From assembly GCA_028685815.1 (NCBI GenBank), contig JAQUDG010000016.1:1-32460 (forward strand): a stretch of 32,460 nucleotides of DNA, written 5' to 3'. This DNA is from Desulfuromonas sp. Its GTDB lineage: Bacteria; Desulfobacterota; Desulfuromonadia; Desulfuromonadales; Desulfuromonadaceae. A program made the translations under genes and the position numbers. The notes beneath the pieces are model-generated. The model was not told where the DNA came from. It saw only the letters and a list, made by a program, of their open reading frames with translations, and searched no databases. This document shows, one piece after another, positions 23,296-31,681 of the stretch. Numbering within the stretch: position 1 is the stretch's first letter; each line of letters starts with the position of its first letter.

Positions 23296-23354
23296 TAGGA
23301 GTCAGTCGGAGTTCGCAGGAATTAACTGCGGCTATTCCGACTGACTCCTATTTT
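23296..23354. terminator. Bidirectional terminator between repeat-protein gene and tex
   Basis: TAGGAGTCAGTCGGA (23296-23310) pairs perfectly over 15 bp with 23336-23350, and an inner CGCAG/CTGCG stem caps the hairpin. TTTT follows on the plus strand, and on the minus strand the hairpin is followed, four bases on, by five T. The position between convergent stops fits a shared intrinsic terminator. Confidence 0.85.
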
Positions 23355-23388
23355 CAACGTAAACAGCTATGGTGCAATCGATGCTCCC

Positions 23389-25515
23389 CTACCCCTTTTT
23401 AAGTGATAGTGCTATGCGTTTACGCTTTTCATCTACATCAAGTACACGCGCAATAACCTTTTGCCCCACCTTTACTACCTCTGCTGGATCTTTAACGAAC
23501 CCATCTGCCAGTTGGCTGATATGGGCTAGCCCGTCCTGATGCACGCCAATATCGATAAAAGCACCAAAGTTGGTCACATTGGTTATGATTCCAGGCAAAC
23601 TTAGTCCGGCATGCAAATCTCCGATTTTTTCGATCCCTTCTGCGAACGCGAACACCTCAAACTGTGCGCGAGGATCCCGCCCTGGCTTGGCGAGTTCATC
23701 CATAATATCGGTGAGCGTTGGCAGGCCAATATCACTGTTGCAATATTGTTTCAGATCTATGGAACTGCGCTTCTCCTTGCTCTGCATAAGTTCTGCCACG
23801 CTCGTGGCATTATCGGCACATATCTGTTTTACCAGATTATAGCGCTCAGGATGGACGGCAGAGCAGTCGAGGGGGTTTGGAGCATTGTAAATACGCAAAA
23901 ACCCTGCAGCCTGCTCAAATGCCTTTGGCCCCAGACGTTTTACTTTTTTTAACTGAGCTTTGCTTGCAAAAGGGCCATTTTCTTCTCGATAAGTGACTAT
24001 GTTTTGGGCTAGTTGTGGCCCCAACCCTGACACATAGGTAAGCAATGCTGCGCTGGCGGTGTTCAATTCAACCCCCACCCTATTTACGCAAGAAACAACG
24101 GTATCGTCCAGACTGTTTTTCAGCGCGGACTGATCTACATCATGCTGATACTGCCCTACTCCGATTGATTTGGGATCAAGCTTAACCAGTTCGGCGAGAG
24201 GATCGGCCAGACGTCTCCCGATAGAGACCGCACCGCGCACCGTGATGTCATGCTCGGGGAATTCCTGGCGTGCGATGTCGGACGCTGAATAGATAGAAGC
24301 GCCACTCTCATTTACCTGCACAATAATCGGTGCCGGTGTCAGAGCACAGTCAGCAATAAAACTCTGGGTTTCCCGCCCAGCTGTTCCGTTACCAATGGCA
24401 ATGGCCTCTATCTTGAAATGCTTGACCAGGTCCTGAATGGTTTTCTGCGCTTGTGCCGCTTTCCCCTCCCCAGTGAAGGGATAAATCACATCGTGGTGGA
24501 TCAGTTTACCCTGCTGATCAAGGCAAACCACCTTACACCCGGTGCGAAAACCAGGATCGATTGCAAGGATCGTTTTTTGCCCCAGAGGTGCTGCCATTAG
24601 AAGTTCGCGCACATTTTCACGAAACACGTGTATGGCTTCGGTATCAGCCTGTTGTTTAAGTTGGGTGCGCAGTTCTGTTTCCATTGACGGTGCGAGGAGA
24701 CGCTTATAGCAGTCCTCAATGGCGGCGCACAGCTGAGCCATGTTTTTGTCTTTGGTGCCAATGTGACGTTGTAGTGCCGCGATGGCTTCATCCTGAGGAG
24801 GACGCAGTGCAACCTTCAGAAAGCCTTCCGCCTCGCCGCGCAGGATAGCGAGAAGCCGGTGAGATGGAGCGACGGCGGCTTTTTCAGACCAGTCGAAATA
24901 ATCGCTGAATTTCTGTGCTTGCTCTATGTTCTTTTTGACTACGCTGCTTTCAAGCAGCCCTTTTTTCATAAAAAGATTACGCATGAAAACTCGCGTGGCA
25001 GGGTCTTCATTTATGTGCTCGGCCACAATATCCCGCGCTCCAGCGAGGGCATCGTCTACACTGTTGACATCGACATCCGGCTTGATGAATTTTACTGCCG
25101 CCTGGCTTGCATCCGCGGTTCCAGTCAGAATTAGCTGCGCTAGAGGTTCAAGTCCCCTCTCACGCGCAGCGGTGGCACGGGTGCGGCGTTTAATCCGATG
25201 CGGCAGATAAATATCTTCAAGGTCTTTGAGCGTAGTTGCTGCATCTATCTGCTGTTTGAGCTCACCCGCATAAAGGTCACGTTCACTTAACGACGTGATC
25301 ACAGACTCACGGCGCTTTTCCAATTCTTCTATACGAATTCTGGCATCCCTGATCGCAGCGATATCCAACTCATCCATACTGCCGGTGTTTTCTTTACGAT
25401 AGCGCGCAATAAACGGAAGTGTTGCGCCCCCATCGAGCAATTCAATAACTGCGCTAACTCTATTTAGGGTCAGGTTCAGATCGGTTGCAATGGTGCTAGC
25501 TACTTCATGTTGCAT
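23389..25515 (-). CDS. tex: RNA-binding transcriptional accessory protein Tex
   Basis: A 708-residue nucleic-acid-binding protein related to eukaryotic Spt6. The order is: N-terminal helical Tex domain (LLDGGATLPFIARYRKENTGSMDE), YqgF/RNase H-like domain from about 318 (ILAIDPGFRTGCKVVCLD), helix-hairpin-helix block (VSGLGPQLAQNIVTYREENGPF, VKRLGPKAFEQAAGFLRI) and a C-terminal S1 domain (GIITNVTNFGAFIDIGVHQDGLAHIS). The length is slightly short of the usual 720-780 but no domain is missing. Tex is linked to expression of certain promoters and to stress survival; the exact mechanism is unsettled. It stands alone on the minus strand and converges on the repeat-protein gene. Confidence 0.95.
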   Translation of the reverse strand: MQHEVASTIATDLNLTLNRVSAVIELLDGGATLPFIARYRKENTGSMDELDIAAIRDARIRIEELEKRRESVITSLSERDLYAGELKQQIDAATTLKDLEDIYLPHRIKRRTRATAARERGLEPLAQLILTGTADASQAAVKFIKPDVDVNSVDDALAGARDIVAEHINEDPATRVFMRNLFMKKGLLESSVVKKNIEQAQKFSDYFDWSEKAAVAPSHRLLAILRGEAEGFLKVALRPPQDEAIAALQRHIGTKDKNMAQLCAAIEDCYKRLLAPSMETELRTQLKQQADTEAIHVFRENVRELLMAAPLGQKTILAIDPGFRTGCKVVCLDQQGKLIHHDVIYPFTGEGKAAQAQKTIQDLVKHFKIEAIAIGNGTAGRETQSFIADCALTPAPIIVQVNESGASIYSASDIARQEFPEHDITVRGAVSIGRRLADPLAELVKLDPKSIGVGQYQHDVDQSALKNSLDDTVVSCVNRVGVELNTASAALLTYVSGLGPQLAQNIVTYREENGPFASKAQLKKVKRLGPKAFEQAAGFLRIYNAPNPLDCSAVHPERYNLVKQICADNATSVAELMQSKEKRSSIDLKQYCNSDIGLPTLTDIMDELAKPGRDPRAQFEVFAFAEGIEKIGDLHAGLSLPGIITNVTNFGAFIDIGVHQDGLAHISQLADGFVKDPAEVVKVGQKVIARVLDVDEKRKRIALSLKKG

Positions 25516-25681
25516 AAAATATATTTTTCACAGGAAACCTATGAAATCCTTTATGGTTGCTTGACGATGAATAACATTGCTGCAGACAAGTTTAACAGGT
25601 ACACTTCGTGGGTTTTTCTCTACTAACCAGACTGCCCTTCGCTGGCTCCGATTTTCCTACCTTGGTTCGAGGGTTACTTTC

Positions 25682-26515
25682 ATGAGTAAGGTTCAAAAAT
25701 CAAGTTGTCTTTTTCTAGCCATCGTACTTCTTCTGGCGCTGCCGGTCTTTGCAGAAACTGAAAACACGGAAACCGAGAACGCAGAAAAACGCCAGCGGTT
25801 AATTGAACAGCGTGTGTTTAGAAATTACCGAGAAAACCCCTTTTCCATGCATAAACCGAATTACGCCATCATCGGCAGCAATGATCTCAAACTTCAGTAT
25901 AGTTTCAAGTATCGTTTCTTCACCAAGGCTGATCTATACGGAGCGTTCACCAATCTCATACTCTGGGATATTTATAAAGACCAAAACCCAGCCTACGATA
26001 ACAACTATCAACCCGAGCTCTTTTACCGCTTTGTAAAAGAGAACAAGTGGTTTCTGTCTGCGGATGTAGGATATTGGCACCTTTCCAACGGGACGTCAGG
26101 GGAGAATGCCCGTTCATGGGACCGTTTATTTGTCCGGTTTCTGCAGACTGATAAAATATTTGATATGGATTTATTCTGGTACGCACACATCTGGCCAGTA
26201 ACTCTCTATGAAGGCAGAGAAAATAAAGACATTGGCGATTATCTCGGCTGGTGGGATTACGGGTTTTGGCTGAAGAATATTCTCAAACATCAATCGGGCG
26301 ATGGGCTAGATTTTCAATTCAATTTCCGCTCCGGCAAGCATGGAATTCCTTTTAATAAAGGCAATGTAACTGCTGGATTACAATACCGAATCCAGCGCTG
26401 GACAACGTTTAACCCTACTCTTTTTCTGCAGTATTTCTACGGTTACGGCGAGGTTATTCGAGATTACAATGTAAGAAGCGATGAGTTAAGAATGGGAATA
26501 TCCTGGTTTTATTGA
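25682..26515 (+). CDS. pldA: Outer-membrane phospholipase A (OMPLA/PldA type) with Asp replacing catalytic Asn
   Basis: OMPLA hydrolyses phospholipids that reach the outer leaflet of the outer membrane. The 277-residue protein has a signal peptide (CLFLAIVLLLALPVFA) and the family core YWHLSNGTSGENARSWDRL. Aligned without gaps to the E. coli active site (His142, Ser144, Asn156), His133 and Ser135 are kept but the third residue is Asp147. The rest is aromatic-rich beta-strand sequence ending in Phe-Tyr (ISWFY), as expected for an outer-membrane barrel. The ORF track begins at 25577; ATG 25682 with GAGGG upstream gives a proper signal peptide. A terminator follows directly. Confidence 0.88.
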   Translation: MSKVQKSSCLFLAIVLLLALPVFAETENTETENAEKRQRLIEQRVFRNYRENPFSMHKPNYAIIGSNDLKLQYSFKYRFFTKADLYGAFTNLILWDIYKDQNPAYDNNYQPELFYRFVKENKWFLSADVGYWHLSNGTSGENARSWDRLFVRFLQTDKIFDMDLFWYAHIWPVTLYEGRENKDIGDYLGWWDYGFWLKNILKHQSGDGLDFQFNFRSGKHGIPFNKGNVTAGLQYRIQRWTTFNPTLFLQYFYGYGEVIRDYNVRSDELRMGISWFY

Positions 26516-26562
26516 GATAGAGAGGGCGTGAAGGAGCGACTCCCCCTCTATCTCATGATTTT
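26513..26562 (+). terminator. Terminator after pldA
   Basis: TGAGATAGAG (26513-26522) pairs with CTCTATCTCA (26546-26555), extended inward by GGG/CCC across a bulge, followed by TGATTTT. The stem begins at the pldA stop codon. Confidence 0.7.
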
Positions 26563-26687
26563 GGGCTAGGTCGAAAAACACCTTACTTTGTCCACTTCAA
26601 CTCCATAAGTTCGGGACATCCGGTAGGCTATCCGCAGCAAGATATGAGTCTTTCTTGTATCCAGACTGCGCGCGACAAACAATTCTT

Positions 26688-27992
26688 CTAGTCAAAGGGC
26701 AACTTAACCCCTTTGTTCATACCGGTAGTATTGGGGGCATGGACTGATCTTTGCTCCATTTCTGTTGTGTTTTTCCTACAGATGCTACCATCTGTCAGAT
26801 TTGAGGGATCGCCTTCAATGAGTTGAGCATATGTGAGTTTTGGCGTTACCCGAATCACTTCAAGCAGGGCTATCCAGTCCTCGGTATAACCAAGAGATTC
26901 TTTTGTATAAGGATCTATGATTTTTTTACCGTGGGCAAACACATCAAACAGCTCACCAATTTTAATCCCAGCCCCCCCCTGATTAAGTACGTACGTTCCA
27001 TTCCCCAAGCTAGAAACAACTAGAACTGGGTAAATATTGCTAAGCGTCTCTTCAGCGATCTTTTGTGCAACTTTTTCGAAGAGCGCATCGCGCACCTGCT
27101 GTGGATCACCATATTGGCCGAGTTCGGGTGTGTCTTGTGAACTCATTTCAATCCGTACAGTATTCGCCCACTTCACTTGGCGCGTTGCCATCAGGATGAT
27201 TCGATAGTCTACCGTTGCATGCGTATACCACCCAGGCTGAATCTGACCTGTCAGCTTTAGTTCGCCGACATAGCGCTCGTAACCGGCGTCATTGACCGTA
27301 CCAACCACCATGTAGTCAACCCCGAGCACATTACCAAGTTTTGCTTGCTCCTCAATCGGTGCATCTGGAGAAATAATAATATTTTTCTCAGCCATGAACT
27401 CCTCGACAAACTCTCGGTCAAGCACCGCAAAGCGACGCGACTGGGTAAACTGTGTCACCAGTCCCTGTGTTACCTTTCTAGAAGCTTCATTTGGCGATAC
27501 TAGGATGTCCTCGAAAATATACGTCTGACCATTAGTACGAAAAGGCATGACGGCGAGTCTTCGACGGTTTTCTGGCGAAAGGCCGACCATTTCGTAGTCT
27601 GGAATTTTAACTTCTAAATGAGCTTCGTGCCCTAATCCTTCCGAGCTTTTATGAACGCTAAGCACTTTATAAGACGAAATCGCGCCGTTGGTTTTAGAAA
27701 AGATGTCACTTGATTGTTGCTCTTTTAGGACAAGCCTATCTTCTCTTACCCCATCATTAGAATTGGTAGTTTCAGAAAAATTTGATTTCAATTTCTCTTC
27801 TACTTCTACTTCTACACCTTTGACTTGCCTAATTGCCTCAATAAGACCATTTAATACAGCTTCTTTTGGGGTTATACCGTAACCGGAAACATTTCTAAAT
27901 TCTCCAAAACCCTGGTTCACAATAGCTAAAACTAAGGCTATTGCGACCAGTAGAATTTTTTTATGTGGTAGTTCTGCCATGTGTTTTCGCAT
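26688..27992 (-). CDS. Exported three-domain CsgG/FlgT-like protein
   Basis: About 434 residues with an N-terminal signal sequence (KKILLVAIALVLAIVNQGFG) but no lipobox cysteine. Residues about 30-125 (VSGYGITPKEAVLNGLIEAIRQVKGVEV, SSYKVLSVHKS) resemble the FlgT N-terminal domain. The middle part (RRLAVMPFR, VTQGLVTQFTQSRRFAVLDREF, AKLGNVLGVDYMVVGTV) is CsgG-like. The C-terminal part (TYVLNQGGAGIKIGELFDVFAHG) resembles FlgT-C. CsgG is a lipoprotein secretion pore; FlgT is a flagellar H-ring protein; neither role is shown here. The start at ATG 27992 (AAGG upstream) is preferred over 28022 but is uncertain. Last gene of the exported-protein cluster. Confidence 0.7.
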   Translation of the reverse strand: MRKHMAELPHKKILLVAIALVLAIVNQGFGEFRNVSGYGITPKEAVLNGLIEAIRQVKGVEVEVEEKLKSNFSETTNSNDGVREDRLVLKEQQSSDIFSKTNGAISSYKVLSVHKSSEGLGHEAHLEVKIPDYEMVGLSPENRRRLAVMPFRTNGQTYIFEDILVSPNEASRKVTQGLVTQFTQSRRFAVLDREFVEEFMAEKNIIISPDAPIEEQAKLGNVLGVDYMVVGTVNDAGYERYVGELKLTGQIQPGWYTHATVDYRIILMATRQVKWANTVRIEMSSQDTPELGQYGDPQQVRDALFEKVAQKIAEETLSNIYPVLVVSSLGNGTYVLNQGGAGIKIGELFDVFAHGKKIIDPYTKESLGYTEDWIALLEVIRVTPKLTYAQLIEGDPSNLTDGSICRKNTTEMEQRSVHAPNTTGMNKGVKLPFD

Positions 27993-28113
27993 AATTGCCT
28001 TGTTGAAGAAGATGTTTAACATATCATCTGGTAAAATTAAACCATGCTTCTCGATGTCAGAAAATTAGATACCACTAAACCGGATGGTCTTTGTACTTTA
28101 TGGATAACACAAA

Positions 28114-28887
28114 TTAGAAATCATCTGCGGTTGAAATGAAAGGGCGCCTAACTGCCTCACTTTGATCAGAGCCCTGCACTTGACCCACGCTCTTTCCAAC
28201 TGATTTATGCATCTTTGCTTTTTGATTGTTGAGTGTTTCTGCATCAGCTGCAAAATTTGCACTGCTTGGAGACCATTTAAACACCTTAACGGCTAACATT
28301 TCATTATACTCTAGCCCTGAATGCGAACCAAAGATAGTCATGCCTCGAATCATTTGGTTAGTTTTTTGACGTACCTCTAAACCTGAGACTGATTGAACTG
28401 AAGAAGAAGACTTTATGTAAGTTATGACTTGTCCAAGTACTGCCTGGATTATGATAGCCCTATCTTCGGGAAGAAGTTCCTTAGCTAATTCTTCGTTTTG
28501 AGTGACTTGTTTCATCTTATCCATAATGTCATCTATGTTCATCGATGAATCAGTTATTGTATCAGTAACATCAAGACAAGCATCCACATTTTTCTGTACA
28601 AACTCAGCAAAAGCCTTGTTTGCGGAAGCTTCAGCTATGCGAAGCGCGTGGGCCTCGGCTTTCAATTTGCTTATTTTAACAAGACTCTCTGTTGCTGAAC
28701 CACGTCCACCAATGTAAACCGTGATAGCACCGTTAACATCTCTATAGACGTCTATAATACCGTCGGCTATTGTTAGTTTTTGTATATCTTGTGCAAGCTT
28801 ATTTTCCTTCTCTGACTTATTGGCGGCAATGGAATTTGTTCCAAAAGCAATGAGGCATGTTAATACAAGAAATAGTGTTTTTTTCAT
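28114..28887 (-). CDS. Exported protein of unknown function
   Basis: A 257-residue protein with a clear signal peptide (KKTLFLVLTCLIAFGTNSIAA) and an excellent AAGGAG ribosome site. No family was recognised with certainty. After the signal come a short beta-rich stretch (GIIDVYRDVNGAITVYIGGRGS) and a long, Ala/Lys-rich helical region (about 65-150, LKAEAHALRIAEASANKAFAEFVQ). A segment about residues 175-215 (GLEVRQKTNQMIRGMTIFGSHSG, MLAVKVFKWSP) resembles the C-terminal part of LPP20/TolB-accessory-type envelope proteins. The tail is polar. It lies between the LpoB-like and CsgG/FlgT-like genes on the same strand, and conserved neighbours suggest it belongs to the same envelope system. Confidence 0.65.
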   Translation of the reverse strand: MKKTLFLVLTCLIAFGTNSIAANKSEKENKLAQDIQKLTIADGIIDVYRDVNGAITVYIGGRGSATESLVKISKLKAEAHALRIAEASANKAFAEFVQKNVDACLDVTDTITDSSMNIDDIMDKMKQVTQNEELAKELLPEDRAIIIQAVLGQVITYIKSSSSVQSVSGLEVRQKTNQMIRGMTIFGSHSGLEYNEMLAVKVFKWSPSSANFAADAETLNNQKAKMHKSVGKSVGQVQGSDQSEAVRRPFISTADDF

Positions 28888-28971
28888 ACGTTTCTCCTTT
28901 TATTGTTGGTCAAATGGCTTAGTTAATAGCTATGTAATACAAACCTAGCAACAGATTTGGTTGAAAAATTG

Positions 28972-29589
28972 TCACCACGACACCGATTTGCTACTACCAC
29001 GCTTAACAATAGGTTTCTCATCTTCCCACCATGCCAATCCAGTCGCAATATCGGTCATTGTCATTTGGAAGTAGTAATCAACCTGTTGGCGACGTTTATC
29101 GATCCTATTATTGCGCTGGATTATTTTTCCAGACAAACTCAGTTCAGGCTTAATCAGTTGCCCTTTAACTGTGCCTCGGCTTTGATCGAATTCATCCGAA
29201 TGGCGCAAATCTCTAGCTGCCATCACCATTTGATCCTCCGGTCCATCAAGACCAACAGCTGTGGTTGTAACCACCTTGCCGCTGCGTAACAGTTCCACGC
29301 GGATTTTCTTGACCAATTGGTCCGTATCAATTCGCTGCATGGTGTCGTTGGTGATTCTCGAAATAACCATGACATAACGTCCACCATCCGGTTTATTAAC
29401 CGCTCCGGAGCTGAGCATTGACTCAACCATGTCGCTGGCAGCATTTTCAAAGTCGCGATAGTCCAGTCCCATGACTGCCTTGCCTTTGTCATAACTCGTG
29501 TCCACAGTTTCAGTGGGTATGGCACATCCAGAAAGTAGCAGGCATGCTCCCAAACAAGCAAAAATGACATATTGCATAAAACGTGACAT
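28972..29589 (-). CDS. LpoB-like lipoprotein (penicillin-binding protein activator family)
   Basis: A 205-residue lipoprotein: signal sequence with lipobox LLSGC, then a globular domain close to E. coli LpoB/PF13036, with VMVISRITNDTMQRIDTDQLVKKIRVELLRSGKV and the C-terminal VDYYFQMTMTDIATGLAWWEDEKPIVKRG. LpoB in enterobacteria reaches from the outer membrane to activate PBP1B; the same action cannot be assumed here because the partner site (UB2H of PBP1B) may be missing. The next upstream gene is YcfL-like; ycfL and lpoB (ycfM) are also neighbours in E. coli, which supports the call. GGGGAG lies about 9 bases before the ATG. Confidence 0.85.
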   Translation of the reverse strand: MSRFMQYVIFACLGACLLLSGCAIPTETVDTSYDKGKAVMGLDYRDFENAASDMVESMLSSGAVNKPDGGRYVMVISRITNDTMQRIDTDQLVKKIRVELLRSGKVVTTTAVGLDGPEDQMVMAARDLRHSDEFDQSRGTVKGQLIKPELSLSGKIIQRNNRIDKRRQQVDYYFQMTMTDIATGLAWWEDEKPIVKRGSSKSVSW

Positions 29590-29662
29590 CAGTATTAACT
29601 CCCCATTGAATATTAAAATAGACTGCTCAACAAATCATTGCACGGCAAAGGGTGGGTACTGC

Positions 29663-30070
29663 TCAAGAACCGCTACTATCATCTCGTATGATTAGAATTT
29701 TGAAGGATGAGATGTCGGCTTTTGGAGAAATAGCATGTATTTGAAACGGCATGTTGTTGACTAGCGTTTTCTTATTCCAGCGCGACAAAATAGACTTGAT
29801 CTCCATTCCGCGTGAATCAAACCAATCAATCTTATATTCTATCTTTTGGACATTATTCGAAATATTGCGCCCACTCAATTGAACCTCAGTGAATCCTCCA
29901 TTATTGACATTCTCGATGAGAGATTCAAATAAAACTCCAGAATTAAGGTTGCTATGCACAAGGAGTCTCTGATCCTCCGACAGTGCCCGAGTAGATGTTG
30001 AAGCGCATCCAGACAGTACAATCAGCGCTAGAGATATAAATAAAACAGCCAGTTTGAAATGCTTTGCCAT
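29663..30070 (-). CDS. YcfL/DUF1425-like lipoprotein
   Basis: A 135-residue lipoprotein with signal peptide KHFKLAVLFISLALIVLSGC and lipobox LSGC, followed by a single beta-sandwich domain: FTEVQLSGRNISNNVQKIEYKIDWFDSRGMEI and a late ISPKADISSFKILIIR. This is the DUF1425/YcfL pattern, of unknown function. The ORF track starts 33 bases earlier; ATG 30070 is preferred because GGAGG lies 8 bases upstream and the signal peptide then starts properly. It lies 37 bases after the COG3014-like gene and 73 bases before the LpoB-like gene. Confidence 0.8.
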   Translation of the reverse strand: MAKHFKLAVLFISLALIVLSGCASTSTRALSEDQRLLVHSNLNSGVLFESLIENVNNGGFTEVQLSGRNISNNVQKIEYKIDWFDSRGMEIKSILSRWNKKTLVNNMPFQIHAISPKADISSFKILIIRDDSSGS

Positions 30071-30107
30071 CGGTATATCCTCCAAGATAGCTTTAATGGT
30101 CAACAGA

Positions 30108-31577
30108 TTAATTGCTTATATCGCCCTTATCAACATGAACAAACATCTCCCTACCAAAAGAGATGACATGACCAACGGCTGGAGCCATTGCAGAAGGTAC
30201 CTTTACATAGACGATGGCAAATTGTGCATTAGGTAGATTAACTGAGAGGATTTCACTTGTTCCTGCTTCGGGCGCTCTGAAACTAAGAATTCCATTTGCA
30301 GGACGTTCAAACCGTGCAAGCTGGAATTCCTTCGGTAAGGCTGTCCAATTGCGAACATCAGCTTGAGTTGTCGCCACCTGATAAAGGCCAGCAACTAAAG
30401 AGCCAAGATCTCCATACTCACGACCAGCTTCATATTGAACATATGATTTCAAAGCTGTAGACAAAACTGCACGTGTAACAATACCAGAAAATTCTTTTTT
30501 AAATTCGCTCTGAACAACCCTATCCATACTCGCCAGAGTTCGGGTTGCGGATAATGTATTTATCCCATCACTTACGTGGAGCGTACTAAATGCGGAATCC
30601 CTGAAACACAATGACGGTAGGGCAATCCCGACATATTTGATTTTTTCAAAAAACATCGGGATATCAATACGGCGTTCATCCTTAACCGGACCAAGTCCAT
30701 TTTCGAAAACAACCCAAACAGTAGCGGGCAGAGCATCCCTAGATATTTTTGCAGCCAAAACTGAATCTAAAACGGCGAGATCCTCTCCAACAAACGGATT
30801 CCTTGTCATACCTACAACTCTGCGAAATGAATCACGTGCCTTGCTAAGATCTTGTAGGTCTTCGCCCCCAAGGAAGAGAAAAAGTCCCTGCATGTATGTT
30901 GTAAATGGATTTACGAAATCTGGATAAGTTTCCCACTGCTCAAGCTCGGGATATTTATTGGTTATGCTGGTCTGGAGATCGGGGTTTGTAAGAGCTTTTT
31001 CAAGAAAAACTCCTCTTTTTTCGTTTTCTTCCTTCTTTTTTTCAACGGCTTCATTTCTAGACTGAATTTCTTTAGCAAAGTATTCAACAGCTCGGCGCTG
31101 TCTATCATCTGCGCGGTTCATTTCTATCCGAACATAGTCTGGTTGCCCCGTGGACATGAAGTTTAAAGCTTTGTAGGTGTTTACCATAACGCCGTCGTAA
31201 ACTTGCCCACGGTAATCCAGCACTGCGTCGTTAACCGCTATTTGAGCAGCGTAATTAGTCGCCTCTTTAAGGGTACCCTCCTCATCGTACTTCTTCATAA
31301 TCGCTTCACACTGGTCGAATAACTCAGAGCTAATCTCATAATCCGAGGCGGCACGAGAGGAGGCAGCAGCCTGAAGGGTCCAGAGAAGATTCCCTGAACC
31401 TTGTTTCCCAAGTAGGCTCTTCTGTTTTTCAAGAGCAAGTTGGGTTGATTCAGCGTAGAGACCATTTACATATTTAGCATCAAATTGACCCAAAGACTTC
31501 TTATGTCCAGCGCAACCGCTTAAGATGCTCACAATTATGAGGCACAGAAGGAATGCAATTGTTTTTTGTTTTTTCAT
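30108..31577 (-). CDS. COG3014-like lipoprotein
   Basis: A 489-residue lipoprotein (KKQKTIAFLLCLIIVSILSGC, lipobox LSGC). The first half is helical and TPR-like, with the motif YKALNFMSTGQPDYVRIEMNRADDRQRRAVEYF typical of COG3014 proteins, then a charged coiled coil (EIQSRNEAVEKKKEENEKRG). The second half is beta-rich (TVWVVFENGLGPVKDERRIDIPMFF, ISFGREMFVHVDKGD). Function unknown. Families like this often stand next to YcfL- and LpoB-like lipoproteins, as here. It appears to be the second gene of the block, with the glycine-zipper gene 105 bases upstream. Confidence 0.75.
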   Translation of the reverse strand: MKKQKTIAFLLCLIIVSILSGCAGHKKSLGQFDAKYVNGLYAESTQLALEKQKSLLGKQGSGNLLWTLQAAASSRAASDYEISSELFDQCEAIMKKYDEEGTLKEATNYAAQIAVNDAVLDYRGQVYDGVMVNTYKALNFMSTGQPDYVRIEMNRADDRQRRAVEYFAKEIQSRNEAVEKKKEENEKRGVFLEKALTNPDLQTSITNKYPELEQWETYPDFVNPFTTYMQGLFLFLGGEDLQDLSKARDSFRRVVGMTRNPFVGEDLAVLDSVLAAKISRDALPATVWVVFENGLGPVKDERRIDIPMFFEKIKYVGIALPSLCFRDSAFSTLHVSDGINTLSATRTLASMDRVVQSEFKKEFSGIVTRAVLSTALKSYVQYEAGREYGDLGSLVAGLYQVATTQADVRNWTALPKEFQLARFERPANGILSFRAPEAGTSEILSVNLPNAQFAIVYVKVPSAMAPAVGHVISFGREMFVHVDKGDISN

Positions 31578-31681
31578 TAATCTAAAACCTTTTTGAATTC
31601 ACCTTAGATAAAACCTAATTGCAGACTATGGCGGTCATCAAACGGATGATTAAAATGGATAGAAACCATTTCTTCGGAAAA

